DNA from: Gammaproteobacteria bacterium
GTDB taxonomy: Bacteria > Pseudomonadota > Gammaproteobacteria > Steroidobacterales > Steroidobacteraceae
Direction: 5' to 3'
Assembly: GCA_025350055.1 (NCBI GenBank)
Contig: JANXYK010000062.1
Span: 62,001 to 126,000, forward strand
Length of the DNA stretch: 64,000 nt
Positions 36,837-49,415 of this stretch are shown piece after piece (positions within the stretch are counted from its first letter, which is position 1; each line of letters begins with the position of its first letter). The notes beneath the pieces are model-generated. The model made no database searches, was not told where the DNA came from, and saw only the letters and a program-made list of their open reading frames with translations. The position numbers were made by a program, and so were the translations under genes.

Positions 36837-38921
36837 ATGAAGTGGCATGCGTTCCTCGCCCTGTTGTTGCCTTGCCTGGTGGCGGGTACTGCGCCTGCGA
36901 AGGATCGCCCGCTGCCGGCCTCGCCGCCGAGCTTCGATGTGACGATGACGGAGGCGAGCATTGCCATGCCCGACGGCGTGCATCTCGCGGCCGACATCTG
37001 GCGCCCGAAGGGGAAGGGCGCTGCCGGCCACTTCCCGGTGTTGCTCGAATACCTGCCTTACCGCAAGACCGAGGCGCGCGGCGAGCGCTACGCGTTGTAT
37101 GCCTACTTCGTGCGCCGCGGCTACGTGGTCGCGCGCGTTGACATCCGCGGCACCGGCAACAGCGAAGGCAAGCTGATTCCCTACGAGTACAGCGACATCG
37201 AGAACCGCGATGGCGATGCTGTGATCGCCTGGCTCGCGAAGCAGACCTGGTCGAACGGCAGGGTCGGCATGTTCGGCATTTCCTGGGGCGGTTTCAATTC
37301 GATCCACATGGCGATGCGCCGGCCGCCGGCGCTCAAGGCCATCATCGCGGTGGATGCCACCGATGATCTCTACCAGGACGACGTGCATTTCATGGATGGC
37401 GTCATGCACGTGGACGACTGGGAGATGAACCAGGACCTGCGCAACGCGATGCCGGGCGCGCCGGAATACCGCATCGACGAACAGTACTTCACCGACCGTT
37501 TCGATCAGCCACCCTGGGGCCTGACCTACAAGCGCCAGCAACGCGACGGGCCGTTCTGGGATCGCACTTCGCTGAAGACACGCTACGACTCGATCCAGAT
37601 TCCGACCTTCATGATCGGCGGCTGGTATGACGGTTACCGCGACAGCGTGCCGCGCGTGCTCGAGCACCTGAAGGCGCCGGTGAAAGGCATCGTCGGGGCA
37701 TGGAACCACACCTTTCCTCATGAGCCTTATCCGAAGCCGGGCTTCGAATCCCGGCACGAGATGGTTCGCTGGTTTGACCAGTGGCTCAAGGGGCGCAATA
37801 CCGGGATCATGGATGAGCCACGTCTGGCCGTTTATGTGCGGCAATGGCATCCGCCCGGGCCCTATCTCGAGACCGCGCCCGGCGCCTGGCGTTTTGAGGA
37901 TGGCTGGCCGCTCGCCGACTCGCAGCAGCGTGTGCTGTATCCGCGAGCCGATCATGCGCTCATCGATAGCTCACCCGGGGATGCAAAGCTCGACTTGCGC
38001 TACGTTCCGACCAGCGGTGTCGAGGCCGGTGGACCGGTGATGTGGTTCGGCGATGTGGCGCCCGATCAGCGCCCCAGCGATGCCTTCAGTCTGGCGTTCG
38101 ATTCCGAGCCGCTGGCGACGGAGCTCGAGATCCTGGGATTGCCGCATGCCCTGCTGCAGGTCTCCGCGAGCGCGATCCAGGCCGATTGGATGGTGAGGCT
38201 GGAGGATGTTGCGCCCGACGGCACCACGACGCTGGTAGCCTCCGCCGCGCAGAACGGCGCGCACCGCGACTCGGCGCGCGAGCCGCGCGCACTCGTGCCG
38301 GGCGAGCGTTTCCCGCTCGAGATCGAGATGCACTTCACTTCGTGGGTGTTTCCGCAAGGGCATCGCCTGCGCTTCGCCGTCAGCAATGCCCAGTGGCCGA
38401 TGCTCTGGCCGACACCCTATGCGATGATCACCTCGCTGTACCTGGGCGCGGGCGGCACGCAGCTGGTGCTGCCGGTGATGCCGGCGGGCAGGGTGCGCAG
38501 CGCGCCCGAGTTCCAGCCCATCGAGGCCGACGGCGAGCAACTGCCGGGCTACGGAAGCCTCGATCTGGGCACGCCCTCAGGCTACGGGGAAATTTCTTCG
38601 GTTGAACGCAATCCCCGCACCGGGGATGCCAAAGTGGTCGCGACCAACAACAGCGCCGAGCGCTTTCCGTGGGGCGAGGAATACAACACGGATGTGATCA
38701 CGCACCAATCGAATGACGAACATCCCGAGCGTACCTCGGTGCGCGGCGAGTACACGACCACGATCAAGCTCAAGGACCGCACACTGCGCTGGGAGAGCAA
38801 GGTGGAGTGGCGCAGCGATCGCGACAACTTCTACTACCAGGGCAATCGGCGGCTGTTGAAAGACGGCGTGCTGATCCGCGAGAAGTCCTGGGAAGATCGC
38901 ATTGCGCGCGATCATCAGTAA
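36837..38921 (+). CDS. CocE/NonD family exported hydrolase (X-Pro dipeptidyl-peptidase-like)
   Basis: This 694-residue protein has a signal peptide (AFLALLLPCLVAGTAPA) and an alpha/beta-hydrolase domain of the S15/CocE type. The nucleophile Ser lies in FGISWGGFNS, and the oxyanion-side RVDIRGTGNSEG motif precedes it. Further on come PTFMIGGWYDGYRDSV (Asp) and GAWNHTFP (His). The C-terminal beta-rich X-Pro dipeptidyl-peptidase domain (FPLEIEMHFTSWVFPQGHRL) completes the usual architecture. Members hydrolyse acyl or peptide bonds; the substrate here is unknown. I chose the ATG at 36837, 12 bases after the previous gene. It may be only a passenger in the cytochrome transcript. Confidence 0.88.
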   Translation: MKWHAFLALLLPCLVAGTAPAKDRPLPASPPSFDVTMTEASIAMPDGVHLAADIWRPKGKGAAGHFPVLLEYLPYRKTEARGERYALYAYFVRRGYVVARVDIRGTGNSEGKLIPYEYSDIENRDGDAVIAWLAKQTWSNGRVGMFGISWGGFNSIHMAMRRPPALKAIIAVDATDDLYQDDVHFMDGVMHVDDWEMNQDLRNAMPGAPEYRIDEQYFTDRFDQPPWGLTYKRQQRDGPFWDRTSLKTRYDSIQIPTFMIGGWYDGYRDSVPRVLEHLKAPVKGIVGAWNHTFPHEPYPKPGFESRHEMVRWFDQWLKGRNTGIMDEPRLAVYVRQWHPPGPYLETAPGAWRFEDGWPLADSQQRVLYPRADHALIDSSPGDAKLDLRYVPTSGVEAGGPVMWFGDVAPDQRPSDAFSLAFDSEPLATELEILGLPHALLQVSASAIQADWMVRLEDVAPDGTTTLVASAAQNGAHRDSAREPRALVPGERFPLEIEMHFTSWVFPQGHRLRFAVSNAQWPMLWPTPYAMITSLYLGAGGTQLVLPVMPAGRVRSAPEFQPIEADGEQLPGYGSLDLGTPSGYGEISSVERNPRTGDAKVVATNNSAERFPWGEEYNTDVITHQSNDEHPERTSVRGEYTTTIKLKDRTLRWESKVEWRSDRDNFYYQGNRRLLKDGVLIREKSWEDRIARDHQ

Positions 38922-38923
38922 CG

Positions 38924-40195
38924 CTAGTACGCGTTGAAGGGTCCGTTGCCAGCCGAGGTGCTGCGCCCTTCAAATCCGACGTACACGCGCCGGCCATAGA
39001 AGAACGGCAATCCCCAGTCGAATGAGCTGGCGATCGGATTGCTGCCGGCGACATTGTTGAAGGCGCTGAAGCTGGGGTTCGCCGAGGCCAGCGTATCGGC
39101 GTTGGCGATGTTGAACGACACGGTGCTGGTGACACCGGTATGGCTGCGGTTGGTGGCCGACAGCGTCTGCGCGACGGATGGGCAGTAGAAGCTCGGGGTC
39201 TTGGGGCAGTCGGGCAAGGCAGTCGTCGGTTGGCCGAAGAAATAGCCGTTCGAGCCTGAGTCGATAAAACTGTTGGCCATCGAACTGCCAGCGTAGTCGG
39301 TGGTGAAGTAGCCGGTCAGCGGATCCACGGTCATGAACGTGGCGCTGCCCAGCTGGTTGTTCGACTGCGTATCGATGCCCAGGATCAGGGAGCCACGCGC
39401 CGCCTGCTGTCCGACTGAGGTCAGCGTCGGCAGTTCGATCGCCACGCCATTGTTGTTGGTCGCAAAGTAGTAGATCGGATTGGCGACCTGCATCGCAGTG
39501 CTCACCTTGACGCCCAGCGGCACCGTGCTGGCACCCACCGTGGTATCGCAGCTGCCGCCGCTCGGGCAGCCGTAGTAGGCCGCCGGCTCGATCTGGCTGG
39601 CGCAAGCCGCGCCGCAGTCTTCGCGAAACACATTCACGCCCAGCACGCCATTGGCGCCGAAGGCCTCGACGGTATTCTCTGACGGTCCGGAGGCGCAATC
39701 GCTCGGCACCGCCGGCGCGGCTGGATCGCCGATCAGATGGATCGGCACGTTGCCGGCAGCACCGTCAGCGATCTGCACGTCGGCATTGCGGACGCTCCCC
39801 CAGGTGTAGCCATCGGCAAACTGCAGGCATTCGTACATCGGGTTGGAGGGAGGATTGCCAGCCAGATTCTCGGTAACAGGCTGCGGCAGTGCGCTGGTCA
39901 GCGTGGAAGTCAGCACCGAGGCGATGATGCGCAATCCCGTCGAACCGCTGTCGAGCAGCACGTGATCGACGCTCTGGCAGTTCGTGGTGCCCGGAGCGCA
40001 GACCGTCACGGTGACGAAGGCCAGATTGATTGCAGTGCCGCCCGGACCTGCATCGACAATGACCGCGCCGACGTTGCTGCCGGTGGTGATCGTCAGTCCG
40101 CCGCCGGAGCTGCCACCGCCACATGCGGTGAGCACCAGCGCAGTCAGCAGCCCCAGCGCGCGCTGCGCATGGACCAGGCCGCGCTGCCCGCTCAT
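38924..40195 (-). CDS. DUF3443 family lipoprotein with pepsin-like Asp-Ser-Gly motifs
   Basis: This 423-residue protein has a lipoprotein signal (LLTALVLTACGGG, lipobox Cys at 25), so it is anchored in a membrane facing the periplasm or outside. It belongs to the DUF3443 family, whose function is not established. Two motifs stand out: LLDSGSTGLRI with D82 and FIDSGSNGYFF with D312, plus GANGVLGVNVF between them. This spacing and pattern resemble the two catalytic Asp motifs and the DGILGL segment of pepsin-type proteases, which suggests an aspartic peptidase fold; this is inference. Eight or more cysteines could form disulfides. It overlaps the DUF2844 gene by four bases and ends two bases from the convergent hydrolase gene. 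Confidence 0.82.
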   Translation of the reverse strand: MSGQRGLVHAQRALGLLTALVLTACGGGSSGGGLTITTGSNVGAVIVDAGPGGTAINLAFVTVTVCAPGTTNCQSVDHVLLDSGSTGLRIIASVLTSTLTSALPQPVTENLAGNPPSNPMYECLQFADGYTWGSVRNADVQIADGAAGNVPIHLIGDPAAPAVPSDCASGPSENTVEAFGANGVLGVNVFREDCGAACASQIEPAAYYGCPSGGSCDTTVGASTVPLGVKVSTAMQVANPIYYFATNNNGVAIELPTLTSVGQQAARGSLILGIDTQSNNQLGSATFMTVDPLTGYFTTDYAGSSMANSFIDSGSNGYFFGQPTTALPDCPKTPSFYCPSVAQTLSATNRSHTGVTSTVSFNIANADTLASANPSFSAFNNVAGSNPIASSFDWGLPFFYGRRVYVGFEGRSTSAGNGPFNAY

Positions 40196-40665
40196 GGCAG
40201 TGCCTCCGGATTCACACCGGCAGGGGTCAATTGCGGGACATACGCCAACCCCAGCTGGGCACGCAGGTGCCCGGCGCTGCGCATCACCAGCGAGGCGCCG
40301 TCGATGGCCATGTGCGAGCGCGTCGAGCCCGCATTGCGCGGCGCCGTGGAGTAGGTGTCGAAATACTGGCCCAGGAGCTGGCGCAGGTCGGGCTTGAAGG
40401 GTCCGCGCCAGCTGACCGCGAACACCGTGCTGTTGGCGTCCAGGTACTCGCGCACCAGCGTGCCGGTCGGCAGCTGCAGTTCGTGCACGGTATAGCCGCT
40501 GGCCGCGATCGTGCGCAGCGTGGCCTTCATGCGCGCGCCATCGGTCTGCACCGAGGCTAAGTTGTCACCGAGCGCTGCCCAGCCAATGGCGGGACACAGG
40601 GCGGCGAGGCCCAACAGCGCACTTCGAAGTCCAGTTGCTCTGATCGTTCGCACGCAGCACTCCAT
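40192..40665 (-). CDS. DUF2844 family exported protein
   Basis: This 157-residue protein has a signal peptide (LRSALLGLAALCPAIGWAALG) and the DUF2844 core (YTVHELQLPTGTLVREYLD and VFAVSWRGPFKPDLRQLLG). Its function is unknown. It overlaps the following DUF3443 gene by four bases (ATGA), and the two families are known to travel together in beta- and gammaproteobacteria, so they probably act as one unit, perhaps as partner and exported peptidase-like protein. No operator or promoter is clear in the 193-base gap to typA; that gap contains a GCGGCC/GGCCGC hairpin near 40816-40833. Confidence 0.85.
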   Translation of the reverse strand: MECCVRTIRATGLRSALLGLAALCPAIGWAALGDNLASVQTDGARMKATLRTIAASGYTVHELQLPTGTLVREYLDANSTVFAVSWRGPFKPDLRQLLGQYFDTYSTAPRNAGSTRSHMAIDGASLVMRSAGHLRAQLGLAYVPQLTPAGVNPEALP

Positions 40666-40858
40666 GGCGGTTACTTAGATCTTGCCTGTTCCGGCGCATG
40701 GCCGCAGGCATGGTCTGGTGTTCAGACCATTGTCGCCGCAACAGGTTGCGTGCACAGGCTGTCGCTCGCGCCCGACAACAACTGGGGCAGGAGTCACTGA
40801 ACTTAAGCGGGATTGGCGGCCCTGGGGCCGCAATAGGCAAGGCCGACCGGGCGTCGGC

Positions 40859-42688
<1,830 letters not shown>

Positions 42689-42788
42689 GGGAGCCTAAAG
42701 CGGTCCAAAAAGGGCGTGGAGGGTACCAGAAGCCCGGCGGCGGCGCCTGTGATGTCTGCCAGGGCCGTTGTGCGGCCGCTACTGGCAA

Positions 42789-42812
42789 ATATATAAAGAT
42801 ATGTTTATATAT
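42789..42812. promoter_or_regulatory. AT-rich palindrome, probable operator of the ArsR-methyltransferase gene
   Basis: ATATATAAA at 42789-42797 and TTTATATAT at 42804-42812 form a perfect 9-base inverted repeat around a GATATG spacer. It ends five bases before the start codon of the regulator gene and stands out in this GC-rich sequence. A dyad of this form fits an ArsR-family dimer site and autorepression. I see no second copy in the window. Confidence 0.65.
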
Positions 42813-42817
42813 ATCGG

Positions 42818-43764
42818 ATGCCCTCTGCCGTGCACCAAATAGCGCCTCCAGGCATCCAGCGCCTGCCCGAAACCCTGCTCGCGCTGAAGGCGCTCTCGGA
42901 CCCTACCCGGCTGCGCCTGGTGCTGCTTTTAAGCCAGGGGGAGCTGACGGTAGGGGAGTTGTGCCGCGTGCTGGGGCAGAGCCAGCCCCGGGTATCGCGC
43001 CACCTGCGGCTGCTCAGCGAGGCCGGCGTGCTCGATCGCTTCCGCGAGCTGCAATGCATCTATTACCGCACGCCGGCCAGCGGGCCGCGGCCGGCCTGGC
43101 TGGCAGGTCTGTTGGCCCGCCTCGATACCGGGGAGGGCGCGCTGCGGCGCGATCGCGTGCGCCGCGCAACCGTAATGGCTGAGCGCGTGCACGCCTCAGG
43201 CACGGTCGAGGACACCGATCGCGGGGAGCTGGCGACGGCGCTGCAAGTCGAACTCGGGACTGAGAGCTGCGGAGCGCTGCTCGCGATCGGCACGGGTTGT
43301 GGTCGCGTGCTCGAGTTGCTCGGGCGCCAGGCCACCCATGCGATCGGCATCGACAGCTCGCCACCGGCGCTGCGCCAGGCGCGCTCGCGCGTGCACGGCC
43401 AGGGTCTGGCGCACTGCGAATTCCGCAGTGGCGATCTGCATGCGCTGGCCTACCCGGCGGCCAGTTTCGATACGGTCTCGATCAGCGGCGTGCTGGCGGG
43501 CACGGCGCGGCCGGAAGCCGCGCTGGCCGAAGCCGCACGGGTATTGCGTGCTGGCGGGCGCCTGGTGGTGGTCGAGTGTGCCGACGCCGCGCATGCACAG
43601 CGTGCCGTGCCGCTGGCACGTGCGCTGCCACAGTGGATCGCTGCGGCGGGCCTGCAGCTGCAGTCGATGCGTGAGTGCGAACTGCGCTGCGGTCATACGC
43701 TGATCGCGCTCGCACAGCATGCCCGCAGGCAACAGTCACACGCGCGCGCACCGGAGCACAGCTG

Positions 43765-43765
<1 letters not shown>
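42818..43765 (+). CDS. ArsR-family regulator fused to an SAM methyltransferase domain (SahR-like)
   Basis: This 315-residue protein has an ArsR winged helix at about residues 15-90 (LKALSDPTRLRLVLLL, GELCRVLGQSQPRVSRHLRL) and a class I SAM-binding domain at about 130-290 (LLAIGTGCGRVLELLG, then IGIDSSPPALRQARSR). This fusion is the layout of SahR, a repressor that senses S-adenosylhomocysteine and controls methionine genes; other such fusions have different roles. No metal-binding ELCVCDL site is present, so it is not an arsenic sensor. SahR genes often sit beside metF, metH or ahcY, but here the neighbour is an ABC transporter. A perfect AT-rich palindrome overlaps the region just before its start, so it probably represses itself. 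No clear Shine-Dalgarno is visible. Confidence 0.8.
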
Positions 43766-45621
<1,856 letters not shown>

Positions 45622-45651
45622 CAATCCCGCCAACTCGGGTACAATTAAGGC

Positions 45652-45951
45652 ATGGAAGAAATCGCAGATACCTTTGATTCAGCCTTCACCAAGGCCGTGG
45701 ATCTCGGCAACCGGCTCGCCGGCAAGGATAAAGAGGCCGACCTGTGGGACATCGCTGATGGCCTGCTGGCCGGCGCCGTGCAGTACTGGTTGTATTCGCG
45801 CCAACCCTGCGGCGATGCGCGCTGCGAAGACTGCCTGCCGCTCAGCACGGCGCAGGCGCGCCTGGCCGAGCTGCAGCGGCTGATCAGCCAGGTGGCGGCC
45901 GAGAGTGAATACTTCCACGCTCCTACCGACGCAAACGCCGGCCGCGCGTAA
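45652..45951 (+). CDS. Small conserved hypothetical protein
   Basis: This 99-residue soluble protein begins at an ATG 30 bases after the ABC transporter stop. It has a helical N-terminal part (FTKAVDLGNRLAG, LWDIADGLLAGAVQYWLYS) and a short Cys cluster, CGDARCEDCLP, that could bind a metal. The C-terminal part is again helical. I know no function. An efficient terminator hairpin follows directly after its stop, which supports it as the last gene of the transcript that starts at the ArsR-type regulator. Confidence 0.72.
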   Translation: MEEIADTFDSAFTKAVDLGNRLAGKDKEADLWDIADGLLAGAVQYWLYSRQPCGDARCEDCLPLSTAQARLAELQRLISQVAAESEYFHAPTDANAGRA

Positions 45952-45959
45952 GCGGCCAC

Positions 45960-45992
45960 GCGCCGGCGCCTGCATCTGCGCCGGCGCATTTT
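45960..45992 (+). terminator. Intrinsic terminator between convergent genes
   Basis: GCGCCGGCGC at 45960-45969 and its copy at 45978-45987, which is its own reverse complement, form a 10-pair GC stem around an 8-base loop. ATTTT follows on the plus strand. It ends the transcript of the small gene; the convergent aminotransferase gene ends just beyond it, so it may also stop readthrough in the other direction. Confidence 0.8.
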
Positions 45993-45999
45993 CCTGGTG

Positions 46000-47295
46000 T
46001 CAGGCCGCGCGCGAGGTGGCGGTGACTTCCGTCATTGCCGCCTCGAGCTTGTCCAGCCCCTCGGCCAGCAAGGCATCAGTGATCGTCAGCGGCGCGAGAA
46101 AGCGGATTACGTTGCTGTAGACGCCGCAGGAGAGAATCACCAGTCCCTGCCTGGCCGCAGCCTGCACCAGGGCTTTCGTGAGATCCGCATCGGGCTGATC
46201 GGCGCTGCGGTTCTTCACCAGTTCGATCGCCACCATCGCGCCCAGCCCGCGTATCTCACCGATCGCGCTGAAGCGCTGCTGGAGCTTGCGCAGCCGTGTC
46301 TGCAACTGCTCGCCCAGTTTCACTGAACGCGCCAGCAGTCCCTCGCTGGCAAACACGTCGAACACTGCCAGCGCGGCGGCGCAGGAGAGTGGCGAGCCGG
46401 CATAGGTGCCGCCCAGTCCGCCCGGCGGCGGTGCATCCATGATCTCGGCTTTGCCGATGACAGCAGAGAGCGGCAGACCACCCGCGATGCTCTTGGCGAC
46501 GGTCATGAGGTCGGGCTCGATGCCCGCATGCTCGATCGCGAACATGCGACCGGTGCGTCCGAAGCCCGACTGGATCTCATCGACGATCAGCAGGATGCCG
46601 TGCTGGTCGCACAGCGCACGGAGCGAGCGCATGAAGTCGGCCGGCGCAATGTAGAAACCACCTTCGCCGAGCACGGGCTCGATGATGATCGCGGCAACCT
46701 GCGCCGGATCGACATCGGCCTTGAACAGCTGCTCGATCGCGGCGAGCGACTGCGCGCTCGTGACGCCGTGGTATTCCATCGGGAAGGGCACATGGTACAC
46801 GTTCGGCAGCAGCGGTCCGAAGCCCGCCTTGTAGGGCTGCACCTTGCCGGTCAGCGACATGGTCGCCAGCGTGCGGCCATGGAAGCCACCGCTGAAGGCG
46901 ATCACGCCGGCGCGCTTGGTGTAGTAGCGCGCGATCTTCAGCGCATTCTCGACGGCTTCGGCGCCGGCGGAGAACAGGATGGATTTCTTCGGCGTGGGGC
47001 CCGGTGCCGCCTCGTTCAGGCGCTCGGCGACCTCGACGTAGTTTTCATAGGGCGTGATCTGGAATGCGGCGTGCGTGAGCAGATTGAGCTGCGCAGTGAC
47101 GGCCGCCACGATCTTCGGATGGCAATGGCCGACATTCAGTACTGCGATGCCGCTGGCGAAATCGATGTAGCGTTTACCCTCGACATCCCAGAGCTCGGCA
47201 TTGCTGGCGCGTGCGACGTAAGTGGGCAGTGAATTGGCGACGCCGCGTGGCACGGCGGCATTACGGCGCTGCTGGAGCTCGGCATTGCTGGTCAT
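46000..47295 (-). CDS. gabT: 4-aminobutyrate (GABA) transaminase-like aminotransferase
   Basis: This class III PLP aminotransferase probably moves the amino group of GABA or a similar omega-amino compound to 2-oxoglutarate. The product has 431 residues from the ATG at 47295; an upstream extension looks non-coding. Motifs are FASGIAVLNVGHCHPKIVAA, SGGFHGRTLATMSLTGK, IIEPVLGEGGFY, VDEIQSGFGRTGRMFA and the PLP lysine in TVAKSIAGGLPLSAVIG. The exact substrate cannot be told by eye; ornithine or acetylornithine aminotransferases are the alternatives, but the GABA-type blocks fit best. No gabD is beside it. Confidence 0.87.
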   Translation of the reverse strand: MTSNAELQQRRNAAVPRGVANSLPTYVARASNAELWDVEGKRYIDFASGIAVLNVGHCHPKIVAAVTAQLNLLTHAAFQITPYENYVEVAERLNEAAPGPTPKKSILFSAGAEAVENALKIARYYTKRAGVIAFSGGFHGRTLATMSLTGKVQPYKAGFGPLLPNVYHVPFPMEYHGVTSAQSLAAIEQLFKADVDPAQVAAIIIEPVLGEGGFYIAPADFMRSLRALCDQHGILLIVDEIQSGFGRTGRMFAIEHAGIEPDLMTVAKSIAGGLPLSAVIGKAEIMDAPPPGGLGGTYAGSPLSCAAALAVFDVFASEGLLARSVKLGEQLQTRLRKLQQRFSAIGEIRGLGAMVAIELVKNRSADQPDADLTKALVQAAARQGLVILSCGVYSNVIRFLAPLTITDALLAEGLDKLEAAMTEVTATSRAA

Positions 47296-47400
47296 GATCT
47301 TCCCTTGTAGTGATGGCGCGCAGGGCGAATTATAGGCCCTGCACGTCCCCATATGGCTGCCGGCGCATAAGGTTTGTATCATTGTTCCCGGCAAATTCGT

Positions 47401-47429
47401 TTGCTGCCAAGGGGTTGCGTCGCTAGAAT
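47401..47429 (+). promoter_or_regulatory. Sigma-70-type promoter for the ferredoxin reductase gene
   Basis: TTGCTG at 47401-47406 and TAGAAT at 47424-47429 are separated by 17 bases, the ideal spacing for a sigma-70 promoter. The TTG start codon lies 34 bases after the -10 box. The region is the gap between divergent gabT and this gene. Confidence 0.6.
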
Positions 47430-47463
47430 CGCCGCGCCCCGGAACAATGCGGAATGAATCATC

Positions 47464-48504
47464 TTGAGTGAACCCTTAAGCGTAGAAGTGCTGATCGTTG
47501 GTGCCGGACCTGCTGGCCTGTTCCAGGTCTTTGAACTCGGGTTGCTGGGCATCAAGGCCCACGTGCTCGATTCACTGGCGGCTCCGGGTGGTCAGTGCAC
47601 CGAGCTGTACCCGGACAAACCCATCTATGACATTCCGGCCCTGCCGGTGTGCGGCGCGCAGGAACTGGTCGACCGCTTGATGCAACAGATCAAACCTTTC
47701 GGCGCCGTCTTCCACTACGGTGAAGAGGCGGTCGAAGTGCGCAAGCTCGACAACAACCGCTTCCGCGTGGTCACCAGCTTCGGCACGGCGTTCGATGCCG
47801 GCGCGGTGGTGATCGCCGCGGGCGTGGGTTCCTTCCAGCCGCGACGCCTGGCGGTCGAGGGCGCCGAGGCTTTCGAAGGCAAGCAGATCCACTACAAGGT
47901 GCGCACGGCGAGCGACTGTCACGGTCGGCGACTGGCCATTTTTGGTGGTGGCGATTCCGCGCTCGACTGGGCCATGGAGCTGGCGCCGAAGGCTGCGGCA
48001 TTGACGCTGATCCATCGGCGCGCGGAGTTTCGTGGCGCGCCTGCGTCGGTGGCGCGTGTGCGCGAGCTCGAGGCCGCGGGCAAACTGCGTGTCATCGAGG
48101 GCGTGGCGACTGCCTTGCGCCAGGGCGAAGGCAAGCTCAACGGTGTCGACATCAAGGGAAATGGTGGCACCGTGACATCAATCGATGCCGAACAGCTGCT
48201 GGTGTTCTTCGGTCTGGCACCCAAGCTTGGGCCGATCGCCGAGTGGGGGCTGGACCTCGACAAGCGCGCGCTCAAGGTCGACACCGAAAAATTCGAGACC
48301 AATATCGCCGGCATCTTTGCGATCGGCGACATCAACACCTATCCGGGCAAGAAGAAGCTGATCCTGTCCGGCTTCCATGAGGCAGCGCTGGCGGCCTTCG
48401 CCGTGCAGCACTACCTGTATCCGGCCAAGAAGCAGTTCCTGCAATACACCACCACGAGCCCGGCGATGCAGAAGCGCCTGGGCGTGAGTGCCGACACGCC
48501 CTGA
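47464..48504 (+). CDS. Ferredoxin/flavodoxin-NADP reductase, thioredoxin reductase-like type
   Basis: This 346-residue flavoprotein has the FAD motif VLIVGAGPAGLFQVFELG near residue 9 and the NADP motif LAIFGGGDSALDWAMEL near 157. It belongs to the YumC-like group of ferredoxin-NADP reductases, because it lacks the CxxC of thioredoxin reductases and has PGGQCTELYPDKPIYDIP typical of the group. It would link NADPH to ferredoxin, for instance the donor of CysI. The start is a TTG at 47464. A good sigma-70 promoter lies just upstream, and tesB follows 10 bases after its stop. Confidence 0.88.
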   Translation: MSEPLSVEVLIVGAGPAGLFQVFELGLLGIKAHVLDSLAAPGGQCTELYPDKPIYDIPALPVCGAQELVDRLMQQIKPFGAVFHYGEEAVEVRKLDNNRFRVVTSFGTAFDAGAVVIAAGVGSFQPRRLAVEGAEAFEGKQIHYKVRTASDCHGRRLAIFGGGDSALDWAMELAPKAAALTLIHRRAEFRGAPASVARVRELEAAGKLRVIEGVATALRQGEGKLNGVDIKGNGGTVTSIDAEQLLVFFGLAPKLGPIAEWGLDLDKRALKVDTEKFETNIAGIFAIGDINTYPGKKKLILSGFHEAALAAFAVQHYLYPAKKQFLQYTTTSPAMQKRLGVSADTP

Positions 48505-48514
48505 GCAAGTGCAC

Positions 48515-49384
48515 ATGGATCACCGCCTGGCCGCCCTGCAGCGCCTGCTTGAACTCGAGCAGATCGAGCAGAATATTTTTCGCGGCGAGAGCCGCGACAT
48601 CGGCAGCCCGCAGGTCTACGGCGGCCAGGTGCTGGGGCAGGCGCTCAAGGCCGCCTACGCGACAGTCGAGCCCGATCGACGCGCGCATTCGCTGCATGCC
48701 TATTTCCTGCGGCGCGGTGACTTCAATGCACCGATCGTCTATTTCGTCGATCGCAGTCGCGATGGTCACAGCTTCACCAGCCGGCGCGTCACGGCGCTCC
48801 AGCATGGCGAGCAGATCTTCCACCTTTCGGCCTCGTTCCAGCTGGAGGAGGAGGGCCTGCAGCACCAGCTGGAGATGCCACCAGTGCCGCCGCCCGAATC
48901 ACTCGATCCGGCGGTGCCTTTCGGGGCCGAGGCCATCGCGCATTTTCCCGAACGCCTGCGCCAGAAGTACATGCGCGAGCGCCCGTTCGAATTCCGCGTG
49001 GTCCCGCCGCAGCTGGCGGACAGCGCCGGCGGCGCTCCGCGCCAGTATTTCTGGCTGCGCACCGTCGATGCGCTGCCCGACGATGATGTGCTGCACCGCT
49101 GCCTGCTGGCTTACGTTTCCGATTTCCACCTGCTGAGCACGGCACTGCTGCCGCACGAGGCGCAGGCGCCGCGCGGTCGCCTGGTGGTCGCCAGCATCGA
49201 TCACGCCATGTGGTTCCACTGGCCGCTGCGGGTCGATGAATGGCTGCTGTACGCCACGGATAGTCCCAGCGCCTCCGGCGCCCGGGGCTTTGCGCGCGGA
49301 AGCCTCTATACTCGTGCTGGCCGCCTGGTGGCGAGCACGGTCCAGGAAGGATTGCTGCGTCTGCTGCCGCCCACCGGCGCCTGA
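48515..49384 (+). CDS. tesB: Acyl-CoA thioesterase II
   Basis: This 289-residue cytoplasmic double hot-dog enzyme splits acyl-CoA into fatty acid and CoA. Diagnostic parts are RIVYFVDRSRDGHSFTSRR-like VYFVDRSRDGHSFTSRRV, ALLPHEAQAPRGRL, SIDHAMWFHWPLRVDEWLLY and the C-terminal LVASTVQEGLLR, which match TesB. I chose the ATG at 48515, 10 bases after the ferredoxin reductase stop; a further upstream start is possible but would remove only a few residues. The gene order has no clear metabolic link to its neighbours. Length is normal. Confidence 0.92.
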   Translation: MDHRLAALQRLLELEQIEQNIFRGESRDIGSPQVYGGQVLGQALKAAYATVEPDRRAHSLHAYFLRRGDFNAPIVYFVDRSRDGHSFTSRRVTALQHGEQIFHLSASFQLEEEGLQHQLEMPPVPPPESLDPAVPFGAEAIAHFPERLRQKYMRERPFEFRVVPPQLADSAGGAPRQYFWLRTVDALPDDDVLHRCLLAYVSDFHLLSTALLPHEAQAPRGRLVVASIDHAMWFHWPLRVDEWLLYATDSPSASGARGFARGSLYTRAGRLVASTVQEGLLRLLPPTGA

Positions 49385-49415
49385 TTGCCCGTCCAACAAA
49401 GCTGAAGGGTTAGCC

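Noticed and set aside
40816-40833. GCGGCC/GGCCGC hairpin as typA terminator
   Set aside because: The loop is very short and no T-run follows on the minus strand.
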